Shown: positions 1 through 8,896 of the stretch, piece after piece
Numbering within the stretch: the stretch's first letter is position 1
Layout of the letters: each line of letters starts with the position of its first letter
Source: G965279355 sp965279355
GTDB lineage: Bacteria; Pseudomonadota; Alphaproteobacteria; CACIAM-22H2
Assembly: GCA_965279355.1 (NCBI GenBank)
Contig: OZ257155.1
Coordinates: 1,550,001-1,614,000, forward strand
Direction of reading: 5' to 3'
DNA: 64,000 bases
Notes under the pieces: generated by a model
What the model was told of the DNA's origin: nothing
Seen by the model: only the letters and a program-made list of their open reading frames with translations
The model's database searches: none
Translations under genes and position numbers: made by a program

Positions 1-881
1 AGAAAACTAAGAAACGCGCGGGACTTGGGTGTAAGGACGCGATCCGCCGGATACAGTGCGAAAATCGGGATCGGATCTTCCAACTGCCAGTCGGACAGGA
101 TGATCTGCAGCCGACGATCGCGGATATGGGATTCGATCAGCATGTGCGGCAGCAACGCAACGCCCAGTCCAGCCGCCGCCGCATCGCGGCGCACGACAGG
201 GTCGCTGGTGTCGGCTCTTGGCCGCACTTTGACGGATTGCTTGGCCCCTTTGCGCAGGAAGTGCCAGGTCTTGCTGTCCTTGCCTTCGAAAAAGTCGATC
301 ACCGGATGGCTGGCCAGTTCGGACGGCGTGCGCGGAATGCCGTGCTCGCGCAGGTAACGCGGGCTGGCGCAGAGCGCGTAGCGCATGACCAACAGCTCTG
401 TTGCCACAAGCCTTGGATCGCCGTCCATCTGCTGCTTCATGCGGATCACCAGATCGAAGCCTTCCTCGATCGGGTCGACGCGGCGATTGGTCAGCTCCAG
501 CTCCAGCCTCACCTCAGGGTTCTGTGCCAGGAACTGCGGCAATACCGGTGACAGAAGCAGGCGACCGAAGGTGATCGGCGCGGAGATCCTGAGACGGCCG
601 CGGACGCTGCCATTGACCGAAGAGATCGCGGCCTGCGCTTCCTGGAGATCCATGGACATGCGCTGACAATAGGGAAGCAGAACCTGACCGGCTTCCGTGA
701 GCCCGACATCCCGGGCCCGGCGCACCAGCAGCTTGTTGCCGAGTGCTGCTTCCAGCTTGGAAATCGCGCGGCTGACCGTTCCCTTTTGCATCGCCAGCGC
801 CCGTGCCGCCGCGCTGATGCTCTTCATCTCCGCCACTTTGGCGAACAGGATAAAGAGCGAGGAATCCTGGCTGGCGCGCAT
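1..881 (-). CDS. LysR-family transcriptional regulator, C-terminus beyond window
   Basis: Reading leftward from an ATG at 881 (GGAA seven bases upstream) the frame stays open to base 1, giving at least 293 residues. The N-terminus is a LysR winged helix: FAKVAEMKSISAAARAL, then a recognition-helix stretch ending KGTVSRAISKLEAALG. The substrate-binding domain follows with the usual strand RLRISAPITFGRLLLSPVLP and the late motif AAAGLGVALLPHMLIE. About 300 residues is normal, so only a few are missing. It lies directly downstream of the Bug receptor, Rieske oxygenase and hydrolase in the same orientation, so it probably regulates that catabolic operon. Inducer unknown. Family call is firm; the target is inferred. 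Confidence 0.93.
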   Translation of the reverse strand, partial: MRASQDSSLFILFAKVAEMKSISAAARALAMQKGTVSRAISKLEAALGNKLLVRRARDVGLTEAGQVLLPYCQRMSMDLQEAQAAISSVNGSVRGRLRISAPITFGRLLLSPVLPQFLAQNPEVRLELELTNRRVDPIEEGFDLVIRMKQQMDGDPRLVATELLVMRYALCASPRYLREHGIPRTPSELASHPVIDFFEGKDSKTWHFLRKGAKQSVKVRPRADTSDPVVRRDAAAAGLGVALLPHMLIESHIRDRRLQIILSDWQLEDPIPIFALYPADRVLTPKSRAFLSF

Positions 882-1008
882 CGATCGTTTCCGAGGTGCA
901 ACGGAAGACGATCAACCTAACATTTCGGGAGCGGGGCGGAAACGGGTGGAATGGTCGACGGCGCACGCCACCTGGCATGCGCCGCCTCCTTCAATGCAAG
1001 CTGCCGGC

Positions 1009-1965
1009 TTACTGCTTGCTGAAACCGGCGCTCTCCGCGAGCCCATGCCAGAGCTTCCGGTCGCTCTCGATCAGCCGCGCAAACTCGTCCGGCGTGTTCG
1101 TCACGACCGAGATGCTTTGATTCTTCAGACCGTCGACGACATCGCTCGACTTGCCGGCATCGTTTACGGCGCGTGCCAGCTTGTCGACGATATCCTTCGG
1201 TGTGCCGGCCGGCGCCATGATGCCGAACCAGTACGACGCGACGCAGGGCACGCCCGCCTCCTGCATGGTCGGCAGGTTGGGAAAGAACGGGCTGCGCTGG
1301 GGATCGGTGACCGCCAGCGCCACCAGATCGCCGGAAGCGATCTGTCCGGCAACAGTCGACGACGGCGAGATATAGCCATGCAGCCGATTGCCCAGCAGAT
1401 CCGTCACGACCTGCGGACTGCCCTGATACGGGATATAGGTGACCTTCGTACCCGCCGCGGCGTTGAACAGCGACAACACGAAGGGCGGCGTGCCGACCCC
1501 ACCGAAATTCAGCTTCTCCGGGTTCGCGCGCGCATACGTCACCAGATCCGCGAGGGTCTTGATGCCCAGCTGCGGCGTCACCACCAGAACCGTCGTGACG
1601 GAACTGATGAGCGATGCCGGCGCGAAGTCCTTGTAGAAATCGAAATCCAGCGACGCGCCCGTCGCCGCATTGAAGATATTGGCGTTCGACCCGAGGAGCA
1701 GCGTGTAGCCGTCCTTCGGCGCCTTGGCGACCGCCGAAGCAGCGATGCTGGAGCCGGCGCCCACCCTGTTTTCAATGATGAGCGGCTGCCCGAGGGCCGC
1801 ACTCATTTTCGCGCCGAACACCCGCGTCGACAGGTCGCCGGTGGAGCCGGCGGGAAAGCCGACGAGCACGCGGATCGGTTTATTCGGATAGTCCTGAGCT
1901 TGTGCGAGTGTAGTGGAGCCCGCGAACAAGGCGATGGCCGCCAACGCCCGATAAAATCGCATCAT
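1009..1965 (-). CDS. Bug/TctC-family tripartite tricarboxylate transporter receptor
   Basis: 318 residues. A cleavable signal peptide (MMRFYRALAAIALFAGS, then AQAQ) precedes the family start YPNKPIRVLVGFPAGSTGD. Further Bug signatures are the IIENRVGAGSSIAA strand and YTLLLGSNA. These are periplasmic solute receptors, normally for carboxylates or aromatic acids, working with TctAB membrane subunits; none are encoded here. Solitary Bug genes are typical of betaproteobacteria and of some alphaproteobacterial groups. Being third in a leftward operon after a hydrolase and a Rieske oxygenase, it probably binds the substrate or product of that pathway. Substrate cannot be read from the sequence. 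Confidence 0.93.
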   Translation of the reverse strand: MMRFYRALAAIALFAGSTTLAQAQDYPNKPIRVLVGFPAGSTGDLSTRVFGAKMSAALGQPLIIENRVGAGSSIAASAVAKAPKDGYTLLLGSNANIFNAATGASLDFDFYKDFAPASLISSVTTVLVVTPQLGIKTLADLVTYARANPEKLNFGGVGTPPFVLSLFNAAAGTKVTYIPYQGSPQVVTDLLGNRLHGYISPSSTVAGQIASGDLVALAVTDPQRSPFFPNLPTMQEAGVPCVASYWFGIMAPAGTPKDIVDKLARAVNDAGKSSDVVDGLKNQSISVVTNTPDEFARLIESDRKLWHGLAESAGFSKQ

Positions 1966-2023
1966 CTGTTTTCTCCCTAAAAGATCCGCGGCACTTGGCG
2001 CGCCGTCGGTCGTTGACTCTGTT

Positions 2024-3301
2024 CTATGCGTCTTTCGATTTTTTGGTCTCTTCTTCCGCCTTACGCTGTTCTTCCGTCACCTCCGCCCACAGAAAGGGCG
2101 GCCGATGCCATTGCTTTTGCGGCTGCCCGTCCGCGAACGCGGTCAGCTCGCGAACAAAAATGCGGCGCATCAGCGAAATGCTGACATCGGACGAGCCGAG
2201 CTGCTCGCGGAAATTCCGCTCGGCGGGCGGACCGAGGCTCGTCAGCACCGCGCAGTCCTGGACATTGGTGAGATAGAAGAAGTTCAGGGAGCCCGATCGT
2301 TCCTTGAGGTCCCGCATGTCTTCCTTGCCCGCGAGCATTCCGGCGGCGACCTGAACGACGGGATGCGAGGTCCTGACGTCCTCGGCGATCACGCGCGATC
2401 CGGCCAGGCCGTCCTTGGCGGCTTTCGCCTTCAGGGCTTCGACTTCGAATCTCGGCTTGGCGATCACGTTGAAGCGGATGGCGGAGTTGTCATCCCGCGG
2501 AATCCGCCACGCCACGCTGTAATAACCGCTGAACCCGGCGCGGCCGACGATGGCGAATTCGGCGGCGGTCGGCATGTTGAGATAGGCGTTGTCGTAGATC
2601 GAAGCGACCTGCTTGGGCGTGCCTTCCGTCTGAATGCGGCTGACCTTCCCTCCCATGCCCCATTCGGTCTCGCGCCAGTCATACTTGCCCGACGATTGCG
2701 TGCCGAAGTGCCAATGCAGATGGTCGGTGTGCGCCATGTCGGTGGCGTTCTCGAGCAGATCGAAGAAGCTGCAGGGCCAGGTATCCTCGAAGACCTCCAG
2801 ATCGAGGAATTCGGAATCTTCGTAGTCATGCAGACGCGGCAATTCAGGGACCGCGCCGTCGCCGATAAAGACAAAGATAAGACCGAGATATTCCTGGGTC
2901 GGATAACTGAGGATCTTCACCCGCTCGCAGAACGGCCGTAACTCGGCTGGCTGATCGACGCACGCGCCGGCCGCATTGTATTTCCAGCCATGATACGAGC
3001 ATTTGATGTCGTCGCCCTCGACCGTGCCGAGCGCGAGCTGGATCCCGCGATGCGGGCACCGCTCAGCGACGGCATGCGCCACACCTGTTTCGCCACGGTA
3101 GAGCGTGAGGTTTTCCCCGAGCAGCCGGATCGGCAGGACGTGGCCCGCCCGAAGTTTGCTCGCGACAACGACCGGGTGCCAGTACTGGCGGAAGTAGCCG
3201 CCCGCAACCGTGCCCGGGCCGACCCTCAGAATATCGGCATATGTCAGCTGAGACGCGCCGGCCCGATCGCTCCGCACATCGCTTTTATCATCGCCCAACA
3301 T
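2024..3301 (-). CDS. Rieske non-heme iron oxygenase, alpha subunit
   Basis: 425 residues, ATG preceded by a strong GGGAGGGG. The Rieske cluster ligands are C82-x-H84 (CPHRG) and C101-x2-H104 (CSYHGW). The mononuclear iron site is in NATDMAHTDHLHWH: D188, H191 and H194 or H196. Length and layout match the phthalate 4,5-dioxygenase/vanillate demethylase-like oxygenases, which hydroxylate or O-demethylate aromatics using electrons from a separate reductase. No reductase or ferredoxin is encoded nearby, so it must borrow one. The C-terminus is long and charged. It lies 25 nt after the alpha/beta hydrolase, in the same operon. The substrate is unknown. Confidence 0.93.
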   Translation of the reverse strand: MLGDDKSDVRSDRAGASQLTYADILRVGPGTVAGGYFRQYWHPVVVASKLRAGHVLPIRLLGENLTLYRGETGVAHAVAERCPHRGIQLALGTVEGDDIKCSYHGWKYNAAGACVDQPAELRPFCERVKILSYPTQEYLGLIFVFIGDGAVPELPRLHDYEDSEFLDLEVFEDTWPCSFFDLLENATDMAHTDHLHWHFGTQSSGKYDWRETEWGMGGKVSRIQTEGTPKQVASIYDNAYLNMPTAAEFAIVGRAGFSGYYSVAWRIPRDDNSAIRFNVIAKPRFEVEALKAKAAKDGLAGSRVIAEDVRTSHPVVQVAAGMLAGKEDMRDLKERSGSLNFFYLTNVQDCAVLTSLGPPAERNFREQLGSSDVSISLMRRIFVRELTAFADGQPQKQWHRPPFLWAEVTEEQRKAEEETKKSKDA

Positions 3302-3326
3302 GATCCCCTCCCAGGATGATCGTGTT

Positions 3327-4172
3327 TTATCCGCGCGCTTTTTGAGTCAGAAAATCGCGAACAAGTTCGAAGGCCCGGTCCGCATACTCGACCTGAGGCC
3401 AGTGCAGGCAGTTCTGCATCATGTGCAGCTCGGCACCTGGAATGATGCGCTGCAGCAGCAAAGCGCGCTCGGGTGAATCATCCGCGCCCCACAGAAGAAG
3501 TGTCCGGTTACGCAGCTTGTGGAGTTCGGGATAGAGCGGCTTGGGCGGACCGGCTTTCACGCGCCCCTGCTGCGCCTCCATATTCTTCCCGGTCGAGTTC
3601 TCGACGAAGAGCCGGACGAGCTCGTCGGTGACGATTTCTTTTCTGGAGATGATGTACCTGAGAAAGCGCCGCCCGCTCTCGATATCGGCCTTGTAGAGTC
3701 CCAGTTCCTCATTGAAATTCGCCGTCACCGGCGCGACGACCGGCGGACCTTCCAGAGGCGGCGGCAGCAGCGAGGACGGCATCAGCACCAGGTTCTCGAC
3801 CCGCTTATCTTCCAGGGCGATCGCGCACCCCATATACCCGCCCATGGACGAGCCCCAGATGGAGTAACGCCCGAAGCCGAAATGCTCCACGAAGGCCTGA
3901 ATGTGGCGGGTGCGGTTCGCGACCGAGTGGTCGACGGGGTTTTCCGTCCGTCCGAAACCCGCGACATCCGGCGCATAGACGCTGAATCCGGCCTGCGCGA
4001 AACGCTGCACATGATCGCCCCACTCAACCGCCACGCACGAACCCGGCACCTGGCCATGGAGCATGAGCAGGGTTGGGCCTGAACCCCCGCGCCAGAAATG
4101 GGTACGGAGGCCGCCGATCTCGGCAAATTCCTTGCTGACAGCATAGCGGCCGTCTCGCGCGGGTGAATCCAT
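3327..4172 (-). CDS. Alpha/beta-fold hydrolase
   Basis: 281 residues from the ATG at 4172, chosen because GAGG lies nine bases upstream; an in-frame start 18 codons earlier lacks support. The nucleophile elbow is GSSMGG, the acid is in LLWGADDSPE, and the final His is in NCLHWPQVE. The oxyanion region is LMLHGQVPG. It belongs to the large family of meta-cleavage-product and ester hydrolases. As first gene of a leftward operon with a Rieske oxygenase and a Bug receptor, it is likely to hydrolyse a ring-cleavage or ester intermediate of the same pathway. Exact substrate unknown. Confidence 0.88.
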   Translation of the reverse strand: MDSPARDGRYAVSKEFAEIGGLRTHFWRGGSGPTLLMLHGQVPGSCVAVEWGDHVQRFAQAGFSVYAPDVAGFGRTENPVDHSVANRTRHIQAFVEHFGFGRYSIWGSSMGGYMGCAIALEDKRVENLVLMPSSLLPPPLEGPPVVAPVTANFNEELGLYKADIESGRRFLRYIISRKEIVTDELVRLFVENSTGKNMEAQQGRVKAGPPKPLYPELHKLRNRTLLLWGADDSPERALLLQRIIPGAELHMMQNCLHWPQVEYADRAFELVRDFLTQKARG

Positions 4173-4237
4173 CCCAGATCGCCTCTTTTGTTGAGACAAC
4201 TGTAGTCCGCGGCACCCGCCACACAAGGCTGAGGATG

Positions 4238-4264
4238 GAAACCGACCGTTTCGACACGGAAACG
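4238..4264. promoter_or_regulatory. Candidate operator in divergent intergenic region
   Basis: Within the 177-nt gap between two divergent genes lies the inverted repeat CGTTTC (4247-4252), six bases, GAAACG (4259-4264), with a third half-site GGAAAC at 4238-4243. The spacing suits a dimeric regulator. No protein is assigned; the repeat is short and could be chance. Confidence 0.3.
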
Positions 4265-4349
4265 ATCACGGTCAATCCGGATTTCGCCGATCTGGCAAAA
4301 CCGCCGGATTGAGGCGATAAAGGCCTGTCATGGGAGAACTATTCCGCAG

Positions 4350-7337
4350 ATGAGCCCGCCACTCGATCAGGGCCTCGGCTCGGTTTACGGCCGCGCGAAG
4401 GTGCCGCCGCGCACGGCGCAGGTGAAGCCGGGGGATTCGCGCCTGGCCGAGCGGCTGCGCCGCGAGACGCAGGGCGAGGTGCTGTTCGATGCGTTCAGCC
4501 GCGGGCGCTATTCGACCGACGCGTCGATTTATCAGATTGAGCCGCTGGGCGTGCTGGTGGCGCGGACCGCCGCCGATATCGAAGCCGCCATCACCATCGC
4601 GCGCGAAGAAGGCGTTCCGGTTCTGCCGCGCGGCGGCGGATCGTCGCAATGCGGTCAGACCGTCGGCCGGGCACTGGTGGTCGATACGTCGAAATATCTG
4701 CGCGGACTGATCTCGCTCGACAAGGAGAACCGCAAGGCATGGGTCGAGCCCGGCCTCACGCTCGACGGGCTCAACAAGCATCTCAAAGGCACCGGCCTGT
4801 TCTTCCCTTGCGATGTCTCGACAGGCAGCCGCGCGACCCTGGGCGGCATGACCGCCAACAATTCCTGCGGCTCACGCTCCATCCGCTACGGCAACATGGT
4901 GCACAACGTCCGCAGCATCGAATGCGTGCTGGCCGACGGCACCAAGACGATGTTCGGCGACGTGCCGGAAAATCTGGCTGAAATTCAGGGCCCGGCGCGT
5001 TATCGCGAACTGATCGGCTCCGTGCGCGGCATCGCCGACGGCGTGAAGGACGATCTCGCCTCCGACCGCTGGCCCAAGGTGTTGCGCCGCGTTGGCGGCT
5101 ACAACATCGATATGATCCGCCCGCATCACATGATCGGGCTTGGCCGCAACGAGCCCGGCCACAACATGGCGAAGCTGCTGGTCGGCTCCGAAGGCACACT
5201 CGGCTTCTTCACCAAGATCGAGCTCGACCTGTCGCCGCTGCCGGCCAACAAGACGCTCGGCATCTGCCACTTCCCCTCCTTCTACAAGGCGATGGATGCG
5301 GTTCAGCACATCGTGAAGCTGGACCCGGCGGCGGTGGAACTGGTCGACCGCACCATGATCGAGCTGGCGCGCGACATCGACATCTTCCGCCCCACCGTCG
5401 AGCGCTTCGTGCGCGGCAAGCCCGACGCGATCCTGCTCGTCGAATTCGCCGGCGAAGACGGCGACGTGCAGCGCCGCAAGCTGGCGCAACTTGTCGAGCT
5501 GATGGGCGATCTCGGCTTTCCCGGCAGTGTGATCGAAGCCGTCGACCCTGCGTTCCAGAACGCCGTGTGGGAGGTTCGCAAACAGGGCCTCAACATCATG
5601 ATGTCGATGAAGGGCGAAGGAAAACCCGTCTCCTTCATCGAGGATTGCGCGGTGCCGCTCGAAGACCTCGCGGAATACACCAGCCGCCTGACCGACGTCT
5701 TCCACAAGCACGGCACCGAAGGCACCTGGTACGCGCATGCCTCGGTCGGCACCCTGCATGTGCGGCCGATCATCAATCTCAAGGAAGAGTTTGGTGCTGC
5801 GAAGATGCGCGAGATCGCCGAAGCGGCGTTCGAGATGGTGCGCGAATACAAGGGATCGCATTCGGGCGAACACGGCGACGGCCTCGTGCGCTCCGAATTC
5901 CACGAGCCGATGTTCGGCTCCAACATCGTGCGCGCTTTCGAGAACGTAAAGGACAGCTTCGATCCGACGGGCCTGTTCAATCCGGGCAAGATCGTACGAC
6001 CGCCAAAAATGGACGACCGCACCCTCATGCGCTTCAAGCCGGGCTATGCGGCGGAGCCGTACACACCGGTGCTCGACTGGACATCGTGGGGCGGTTTCAG
6101 CGCCGCTGTCGAGATGTGCAACAACAACGGCGAGTGCCGCAAGGCCGATGCCGATGTGATGTGCCCGTCGTACCGGGCGACCGGCGACGAACAGCATCTC
6201 ACCCGCGGCCGCGCCAATACGCTGCGCCTGGCACTGACCGGGCAACTTGGTCCCGAGGCACTGACCGGCGATGCGATGCGCGACACCATGGATCTCTGCG
6301 TCGGCTGCAAGGGCTGCAAGCGCGAATGCCCGACCGGCGTCGACATGGCGAAGATGAAGATCGAATTCCGCCATGCCTGGAACAAGCGGCACGGCACGAC
6401 CCTGCATGAAAAGCTGATCGCGTATCTGCCGCGCTATGCGCGGATCGCCGCGTCTCTGGCGCCGCTGGTCAACCTGCGCAACCGTCTTCCGATCCTGCGC
6501 TGGCTCAGCGAGAAGCTGATGGGCTTCAGCGCCAAACGCAGCCTGCCGCGCTGGCGGACGGACTGGTTCGATCCGCAGGAAGCGGCGTCTGCCGGCACCG
6601 GCAGAAGCGACGTCGTCCTGTTCGTCGACACCTTCACCACCTACTTCGAGCCGGAGAACGCGCGGGCTGCCCTCAAGGTGCTCACCCACGCCGGCTACAA
6701 CGTGATCGTGCCGCAGGCCGCCGATCGCGGCCGTCCGCTCTGCTGCGGCCGGACCTTCCTAGCCGAAGGGTTCATCGAAGAGGCGCGCGTCGAAGCCCGC
6801 CGCATGATCGAAACCTTGCGCCCCTTTATCGCGCGCGGGGTGAAGATCGTCGGGCTGGAGCCGTCCTGCCTGTTCACCCTCAAGGACGAATTCCTGTCGC
6901 TGGGCCTTGGCGCCGAGGCGGATGCGTTGTCCCGCCAGGTCATGCTGTTCGAGGAGTTCATCGCCGCCGAGGCCGGACAGCACCTGACCCTACAGGCACT
7001 GCCGCAGAAAACGGCACTGGTACACGGGCATTGTCACCAGAAGGCGTTCGCCACGATTGGGGCCGTCCATACCGTGCTGAAGCTGATCCCCGGCCTGACC
7101 GTGAAGCCCATCGATTCAAGCTGCTGCGGCATGGCCGGCGCATTCGGTTACGAAACAACGCATTACGACGTCTCGATGCGGATGGCGGAGCTATCGCTGC
7201 TGCCCGCGGTGCGCGGGGCGCCCGATGCCCTGGTGGTCGCCAACGGCACCAGCTGCCGCCACCAGATTCACGATGGGACCGCCAGAGATGCCCTGCATGT
7301 GGCCCGCGTCCTGGAAGCCGCCCTGCCACCGTCATAA
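4350..7337 (+). CDS. FAD-linked oxidase with Fe-S domains, D-2-hydroxyglutarate dehydrogenase type
   Basis: 995 residues, the length and domain order of YdiJ-like proteins. The N-terminal half is a VAO-type FAD domain (PVLPRGGGSSQCGQ; LVGSEGTLGFFTKIELDLSP) followed by FAD-oxidase C. Then come 4Fe-4S ligands: CNNNGECRKADADVMCPSY and CVGCKGCKRECPTG. The C-terminal third has the paired CCG motifs (LCCGRTFLAEG, SCCGMAGAFG) and GHCHQKA. E. coli YdiJ oxidises D-2-hydroxyglutarate; glycolate and D-lactate oxidases are relatives, so the substrate is likely a D-2-hydroxyacid. It is transcribed away from the catabolic operon and toward pyrE, 58 nt away. Confidence 0.88.
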   Translation: MSPPLDQGLGSVYGRAKVPPRTAQVKPGDSRLAERLRRETQGEVLFDAFSRGRYSTDASIYQIEPLGVLVARTAADIEAAITIAREEGVPVLPRGGGSSQCGQTVGRALVVDTSKYLRGLISLDKENRKAWVEPGLTLDGLNKHLKGTGLFFPCDVSTGSRATLGGMTANNSCGSRSIRYGNMVHNVRSIECVLADGTKTMFGDVPENLAEIQGPARYRELIGSVRGIADGVKDDLASDRWPKVLRRVGGYNIDMIRPHHMIGLGRNEPGHNMAKLLVGSEGTLGFFTKIELDLSPLPANKTLGICHFPSFYKAMDAVQHIVKLDPAAVELVDRTMIELARDIDIFRPTVERFVRGKPDAILLVEFAGEDGDVQRRKLAQLVELMGDLGFPGSVIEAVDPAFQNAVWEVRKQGLNIMMSMKGEGKPVSFIEDCAVPLEDLAEYTSRLTDVFHKHGTEGTWYAHASVGTLHVRPIINLKEEFGAAKMREIAEAAFEMVREYKGSHSGEHGDGLVRSEFHEPMFGSNIVRAFENVKDSFDPTGLFNPGKIVRPPKMDDRTLMRFKPGYAAEPYTPVLDWTSWGGFSAAVEMCNNNGECRKADADVMCPSYRATGDEQHLTRGRANTLRLALTGQLGPEALTGDAMRDTMDLCVGCKGCKRECPTGVDMAKMKIEFRHAWNKRHGTTLHEKLIAYLPRYARIAASLAPLVNLRNRLPILRWLSEKLMGFSAKRSLPRWRTDWFDPQEAASAGTGRSDVVLFVDTFTTYFEPENARAALKVLTHAGYNVIVPQAADRGRPLCCGRTFLAEGFIEEARVEARRMIETLRPFIARGVKIVGLEPSCLFTLKDEFLSLGLGAEADALSRQVMLFEEFIAAEAGQHLTLQALPQKTALVHGHCHQKAFATIGAVHTVLKLIPGLTVKPIDSSCCGMAGAFGYETTHYDVSMRMAELSLLPAVRGAPDALVVANGTSCRHQIHDGTARDALHVARVLEAALPPS

Positions 7338-7342
7338 AGCAT

Positions 7343-7379
7343 TTGCCCCTGTCCCTGTGTCGCCCTAAACAAGGGGCAA
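7343..7379. other. Inverted repeat before pyrE
   Basis: TTGCCCCT (7343-7350) can pair with AGGGGCAA (7372-7379) across a 21-nt loop. It sits between the dehydrogenase stop and the pyrE start at 7396. There is no following T-tract, so it is at best a weak terminator or leader hairpin in the pyrE mRNA. Confidence 0.3.
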
Positions 7380-7395
7380 TACGGAAGGACAGGAC

Positions 7396-8088
7396 ATGAC
7401 CCCGCAAGACATCGCGCGCACCACGGCCGGCATTCTGATCGAGACCAAGTCGGTCCATTTTAATCCTTCCAAGCCCTATATCTTCACCTCCGGCTGGGCG
7501 AGCCCAACCTATATCGACTGCCGCAAGCTGATCTCTTTCCCGCGTGCGCGGTCCAAGCTGATGGACATGGGCGTCGAGGTGATCGAGCAGAGCATCGGCT
7601 TCGAATCCATCGACGCGGTGGCGGGCGGCGAAACGGCGGGCATTCCCTTCGCGGCGTGGATCGCAGAGCGCCTGAACCTGCCGATGCTCTATGTCCGCAA
7701 GAAGCCCAAGGGCTTCGGCCGCAACGCCCTGATCGAAGGCGACGTGAAGCCGGGCTCGCGCGTGCTGCTGGTCGAGGACCTGGCCACCGACGGCAAGAGC
7801 AAGCTGCATTTCGTGAAGGGCCTGCGCGATGCCGGCTGCGAATGCGCGCACACCTTCGTCGTCTTCCACTACGGTATCTTCAAGGAAAGCGTCGAGACGC
7901 TGGCCGCCGACGGCGTGAAGCTGCACGCGCTGGCGACCTGGTGGGACGTGTTGGAACTGGCGGAGAAGGAAAAGTATTTCGCGGCACCCGATCTCGCCGA
8001 AGTGCGTAAATTCCTCGAGCAGCCGGCCAAGTGGTCCGCCGCCCATGGCGGGATCGGCGGCGAACAGAAAGCCGCTTCCGGCGCCTGA
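7396..8088 (+). CDS. pyrE: Orotate phosphoribosyltransferase
   Basis: 230 residues. Transfers phosphoribose from PRPP to orotate to give OMP, in cytosolic UMP synthesis. The PRPP-binding loop is VLLVEDLATDGKSK, a form seen in alphaproteobacterial PyrE rather than the more common DDVITTG. The base-binding region SGWASPTYIDCRKL and YVRKKPKGFGR are also typical. Start ATG follows AAGGACAGG. The next gene begins nine bases after its stop, so pyrE is cotranscribed with a hydroxypyruvate isomerase-like gene and an ABC importer; no biochemical link is evident. Confidence 0.95.
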   Translation: MTPQDIARTTAGILIETKSVHFNPSKPYIFTSGWASPTYIDCRKLISFPRARSKLMDMGVEVIEQSIGFESIDAVAGGETAGIPFAAWIAERLNLPMLYVRKKPKGFGRNALIEGDVKPGSRVLLVEDLATDGKSKLHFVKGLRDAGCECAHTFVVFHYGIFKESVETLAADGVKLHALATWWDVLELAEKEKYFAAPDLAEVRKFLEQPAKWSAAHGGIGGEQKAASGA

Positions 8089-8097
8089 GCCGTATCG

Positions 8098-8883
8098 ATG
8101 CTCCGTTTCAGCGCCAACATCTCGATGATGTTCACCGAGGTGGCTCCCCTTGAGCGCTTCGCCGCCGCGCGGCAGGCCGGGTTCACCGCCGTCGAATGGC
8201 AGAACCCCTATGCCTATCCGCTGGAAGACGTGAAACGGGCGAAGGAAGCGGCCGGCGTCGAGATGGCGCTGATCAACTTCCCGATGGGCGATCCCAAGAA
8301 AGGCGATCGCGGCCTCGCCGCCCTGCCTGACCGGGTCGACGAGTTGGCCCGGGGCATGGACACCGCCCTGAAATATGCAGAGGCACTCGGCGTGAAGCGG
8401 CTTAATCTGCTGGCCGGCGTGGTGTCCGACGACATCGGTCCGGCGAGGGCGGAGGAAACGCTGCTCGGCAATCTGCGGCGCGCCGCGCGGCTGGTGAGCG
8501 GAATTGGCGCGACGGTCTGCATGGAAGCAATCAACACCCATGACATGCCGGGCTTCTTCGTCTCGCGGCCGAGAGAAGTCGTGAAGATCCTCGATGAGTG
8601 CGGCGAAAAGAATGTCGCGTTGCAGTTCGATATCTATCACGTCCAGAAAATGGACATTCCGCTGGTCGCCTCCTTCGAGAAGCATGTGAAGAAGATCGGC
8701 CATGTGCAGTTCGCCGACGTGCCGGGCCGCAACGAACCCGGCACCGGCAACGTCGACTTCGCGGCGATCTTCGCCGCCATCGAGCGGTCGAGCTACGATG
8801 GGTGGACAGGCGCCGAGTACAACCCCAAGAATGGAACCCAGGAAAGCCTGGGCTGGTTTACGCCCTACCGGCGCTGCGCCTGA
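8098..8883 (+). CDS. hyi: Hydroxypyruvate isomerase-family TIM-barrel protein
   Basis: 261 residues with the Hyi/OtnI signature start MLRFSANISMMFTE, the barrel strand AGFTAVEWQNPY, and the metal/acid segments VCMEAIN, ALQFDIYHVQ and GHVQFADVPGRNEPG. Hyi interconverts hydroxypyruvate and tartronate semialdehyde; OtnI acts on 2-oxo-tetronate. Both belong to the xylose-isomerase-like barrel family, and sequence inspection cannot separate them. No glyoxylate carboligase or tartronate reductase is adjacent. It is followed 13 nt later by a solute-binding protein, suggesting that a sugar acid or its derivative may be imported. Confidence 0.85.
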   Translation: MLRFSANISMMFTEVAPLERFAAARQAGFTAVEWQNPYAYPLEDVKRAKEAAGVEMALINFPMGDPKKGDRGLAALPDRVDELARGMDTALKYAEALGVKRLNLLAGVVSDDIGPARAEETLLGNLRRAARLVSGIGATVCMEAINTHDMPGFFVSRPREVVKILDECGEKNVALQFDIYHVQKMDIPLVASFEKHVKKIGHVQFADVPGRNEPGTGNVDFAAIFAAIERSSYDGWTGAEYNPKNGTQESLGWFTPYRRCA

Positions 8884-8896
8884 AGGAGTGATCTCG

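Noticed and set aside
4235..4312. 25-codon frame in the divergent intergenic region
   Set aside because: No ribosome site, no recognisable feature, and it contains the candidate operator.
4872..6689. Long leftward 605-codon open frame opposite the FAD/Fe-S dehydrogenase
   Set aside because: Antisense to a gene with unmistakable domains; composition is His/Arg-rich, typical of the complement of high-GC coding DNA, and has no domain.
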